Below, piece by piece: positions 21,812-23,180 of a DNA stretch of 23,180 nt. The DNA lies in contig DASYSA010000257.1 of the NCBI GenBank assembly GCA_036003885.1, positions 1 to 23,180 of the forward strand. Direction: 5' to 3'. Made by a program: the position numbers and the translations under genes. The notes beneath the pieces are model-generated. The model was not told where the DNA came from, searched no databases, and worked only from the letters and a program-made list of their open reading frames with translations. Numbering within the stretch: position 1 is the first letter of the stretch; every line of letters starts with the position of its first letter. Source of the stretch: DASYSA01 sp036003885 (GTDB taxonomy: Bacteria > Acidobacteriota > Blastocatellia > UBA7656).

Positions 21812-21839
21812 GAATCCGGAATCGATTATCGATTATCAG
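21812..21839. repeat. Short 7-bp repeat array (TTATCGA type) in the nuoH/nuoI gap
   Basis: Four 7-base units in a row: GAATCCG, GAATCGA, TTATCGA, TTATCAG. AATCGAT-T-ATCGATT (21820-21834) is self-complementary. There is no separate inverted partner array, so this is a smaller or decayed version of the arrays in the other nuo gaps. Confidence 0.5.
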
Positions 21840-21853
21840 TATAGCATCCCACT

Positions 21854-23180
21854 CTACTCCGCGGGCTGCGGCTCGGGCCGCTTATCCAAACGCTCGCGCC
21901 GGAGCTGAATCTGCAGCTGCCTCTGCTCGTGTAGATTAAAGTCACGAGAGCGTCTATTGATCGCCGCGAGAAGGGACCACACGATAGGTATCGTTATCGC
22001 GAAGCCTGTGACGATAAAGTAGGCTTTGCCGGCTGTGGTCGGAACCAACCGCGAGAGTTCCGTGGTCGTCGTCATCAGATTGTTAAATAGTCCACCCTTG
22101 CCCTTCGGCAGGGCGATCACGTACCAGATGCCGGTCAACACTATGTTGGCGAGTCCAGCCGGTATCATCCACTTCCACCCCAACTCCATCAACTGGTCAT
22201 ATCTATATCGCGGCCACGTCCAGCGGAACCACATGTAGGCATAGATCAACCCGAACACCTTCGCCGCGAATACCACAACGCTCGCCAGCACAAACACAGT
22301 CTGGTTCTTTATCGAGTCGAGCCAGGGGAAGTACCACCCGCCAAGAAAGAGAGTTACCGCGACTGCTGAGGTGACGATCATCGCGGTATATTCGGCCATG
22401 AAGAAGAGCGCCCAGCGGAAGCCGGAATACTCGGTATGATAACCCGCCACCAGTTCAGACTCCGCTTCAGGCAGATCGAAGGGCGCCCGGTTGGTTTCTC
22501 CCAACGCGCTGATCAGATAGATCATGAAGCCGAGCGGCTGGACGAAGACGTACCAGATGCCATCGGCTCGTTGCGCCTCGACGATTCCTGACATCGACAA
22601 TGTCTTTGCGAACATCAAAGCCCCGATGATCGAAAGACCCATTCCGACTTCATAGCTCACCATTTGCGCGGACGAACGCAACGCCCCAAGCAGGGCGTAC
22701 TTCGAGTTCGACGACCAGCCCGCCAGCACCAGCCCAAGCACGCTGACCGAGGAGACGCTCAGCACAAAAAGGAGTCCTATGTTGATATTGGAAATCGTCG
22801 CCCACGCGGCGCCCCACGGAACGACGGAGAGCACCACAAGACTTGCGACCACCGAGATGATCGGGGCGATCATAAAGACAGCGCGGTCGGCTTTGATCGG
22901 AATAATGTCTTCCTTCAACAGCAGCTTGAGTCCATCCGCGGCTGGCTGAAGCAGTCCCCAGGGTCCGACTCGCATAGGACCCAGACGAGCCTGCATGAAG
23001 GCCGATACCTTGCGCTCAAGGTAGACCAGATAGGCGACTAGCGTGAGAACGATGAAGAGCACGATCAGAATCTGGATTACCGGCCATATGACGTAGTCGG
23101 TCCAGAATTGATCGGGCCGCTGCCAGCTCAACTTCTTAGCGGCCCAGTTCACCAGATCGCGAACCCAGGTGGGCGGCGCC
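21854..23180 (-). CDS. nuoH: NADH-quinone oxidoreductase subunit H (5' end outside window)
   Basis: This is the quinone-site membrane subunit of complex I. The core is unmistakable: LVYLERKVSAFMQARLGPMRVGPWGLLQPAADGLKLLLKED, SSNSKYALLGALRSSAQMVSYEVG, ETNRAPFDLPEAESELVAGYHTEYSGFRWALFFMAEY and YMWFRWTWPRYRYDQLMELGWKWMIP. After this normal end point about 95 residues are added, with one further helix (AYFIVTGFAITIPIVWSLLA) and a charged tail. The reading frame is open to the window edge. The GTG at 23152 could be the start but has no ribosome binding site, so the true start may lie outside. It is the first gene of the visible part of the operon. Confidence 0.95.
   Translation of the reverse strand, partial: APPTWVRDLVNWAAKKLSWQRPDQFWTDYVIWPVIQILIVLFIVLTLVAYLVYLERKVSAFMQARLGPMRVGPWGLLQPAADGLKLLLKEDIIPIKADRAVFMIAPIISVVASLVVLSVVPWGAAWATISNINIGLLFVLSVSSVSVLGLVLAGWSSNSKYALLGALRSSAQMVSYEVGMGLSIIGALMFAKTLSMSGIVEAQRADGIWYVFVQPLGFMIYLISALGETNRAPFDLPEAESELVAGYHTEYSGFRWALFFMAEYTAMIVTSAVAVTLFLGGWYFPWLDSIKNQTVFVLASVVVFAAKVFGLIYAYMWFRWTWPRYRYDQLMELGWKWMIPAGLANIVLTGIWYVIALPKGKGGLFNNLMTTTTELSRLVPTTAGKAYFIVTGFAITIPIVWSLLAAINRRSRDFNLHEQRQLQIQLRRERLDKRPEPQPAE

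Noticed and set aside
1..23180. tRNA, rRNA, riboswitch, integrase, transposase with terminal repeats, defence cassette
   Set aside because: Read through for these and saw none; the Rpn-like gene is the only mobile-element-related protein and has no element ends around it.

Overview
The window is a stretch of bacterial chromosome with ordinary, dense gene packing. Three things recur: membrane respiration, several exported amidohydrolases and acyl-CoA metabolism. There is no phage, IS element, CRISPR array, rRNA or tRNA that I can see. Gene content (split 14-subunit-type nuo genes, paired secreted amidohydrolases, moderately GC-rich DNA) would fit an Acidobacteriota lineage such as Blastocatellia. 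That is an impression only, and nothing in the sequence proves it.

Left part (1-5144): a minus-strand Rpn/PD-(D/E)XK-type nuclease gene with a Gly/Glu-rich repeat tail. It is followed by a plus-strand run of two exported metal-dependent amidohydrolases and a short TrmO-type tRNA methyltransferase with small gaps (likely one operon), then a YdeI/OmpD-associated family gene. The gap at 999-1187 holds two related small palindromes. The gap at 4431-4586 holds only a zinc-ribbon-like mini-ORF.

Middle part (5175-11864, all minus strand): primosomal helicase PriA, a hotdog acyl-CoA thioesterase, a large VLCAD/ACAD9-like acyl-CoA dehydrogenase and a third exported amidohydrolase (YtcJ/AepA type). 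Divergent from priA, on the plus strand, is a PLP-dependent threonine/serine dehydratase-like enzyme. Its downstream gap carries two hairpins. Next comes a minus-strand exported glycine-zipper protein.

Right part (13795-23180, all minus strand): the distal half of a respiratory complex I operon in the canonical order nuoH (5' end runs off the window) - nuoI - nuoJ - nuoK - nuoL - nuoM - nuoN. It ends in an AtpZ/AtpI-like two-helix protein whose start lies 4 nt after the nuoN stop. These membrane-arm subunits (NuoH, J, K, L, M, N) and the 2x[4Fe-4S] connecting subunit NuoI carry electrons to quinone and pump protons.

The most unusual signal is in the gaps of the nuo operon. Three of them (nuoM/nuoN, nuoK/nuoL, nuoI/nuoJ) are filled almost completely by two facing arrays of 7-bp repeats that can fold into a long hairpin. 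A fourth gap (nuoH/nuoI) has one short 7-bp array. The repeated word differs in each gap (GTTTCGG, GTGATGC, GTCATTG, TTATCGA types), but the 7-bp period, the inverted pairing and the position 4-6 nt behind the upstream stop codon are the same in the three paired cases. In the nuoI/nuoJ gap one degenerate repeat unit appears to serve as the nuoJ ribosome binding site. No gene-free stretch exceeds 300 bases.
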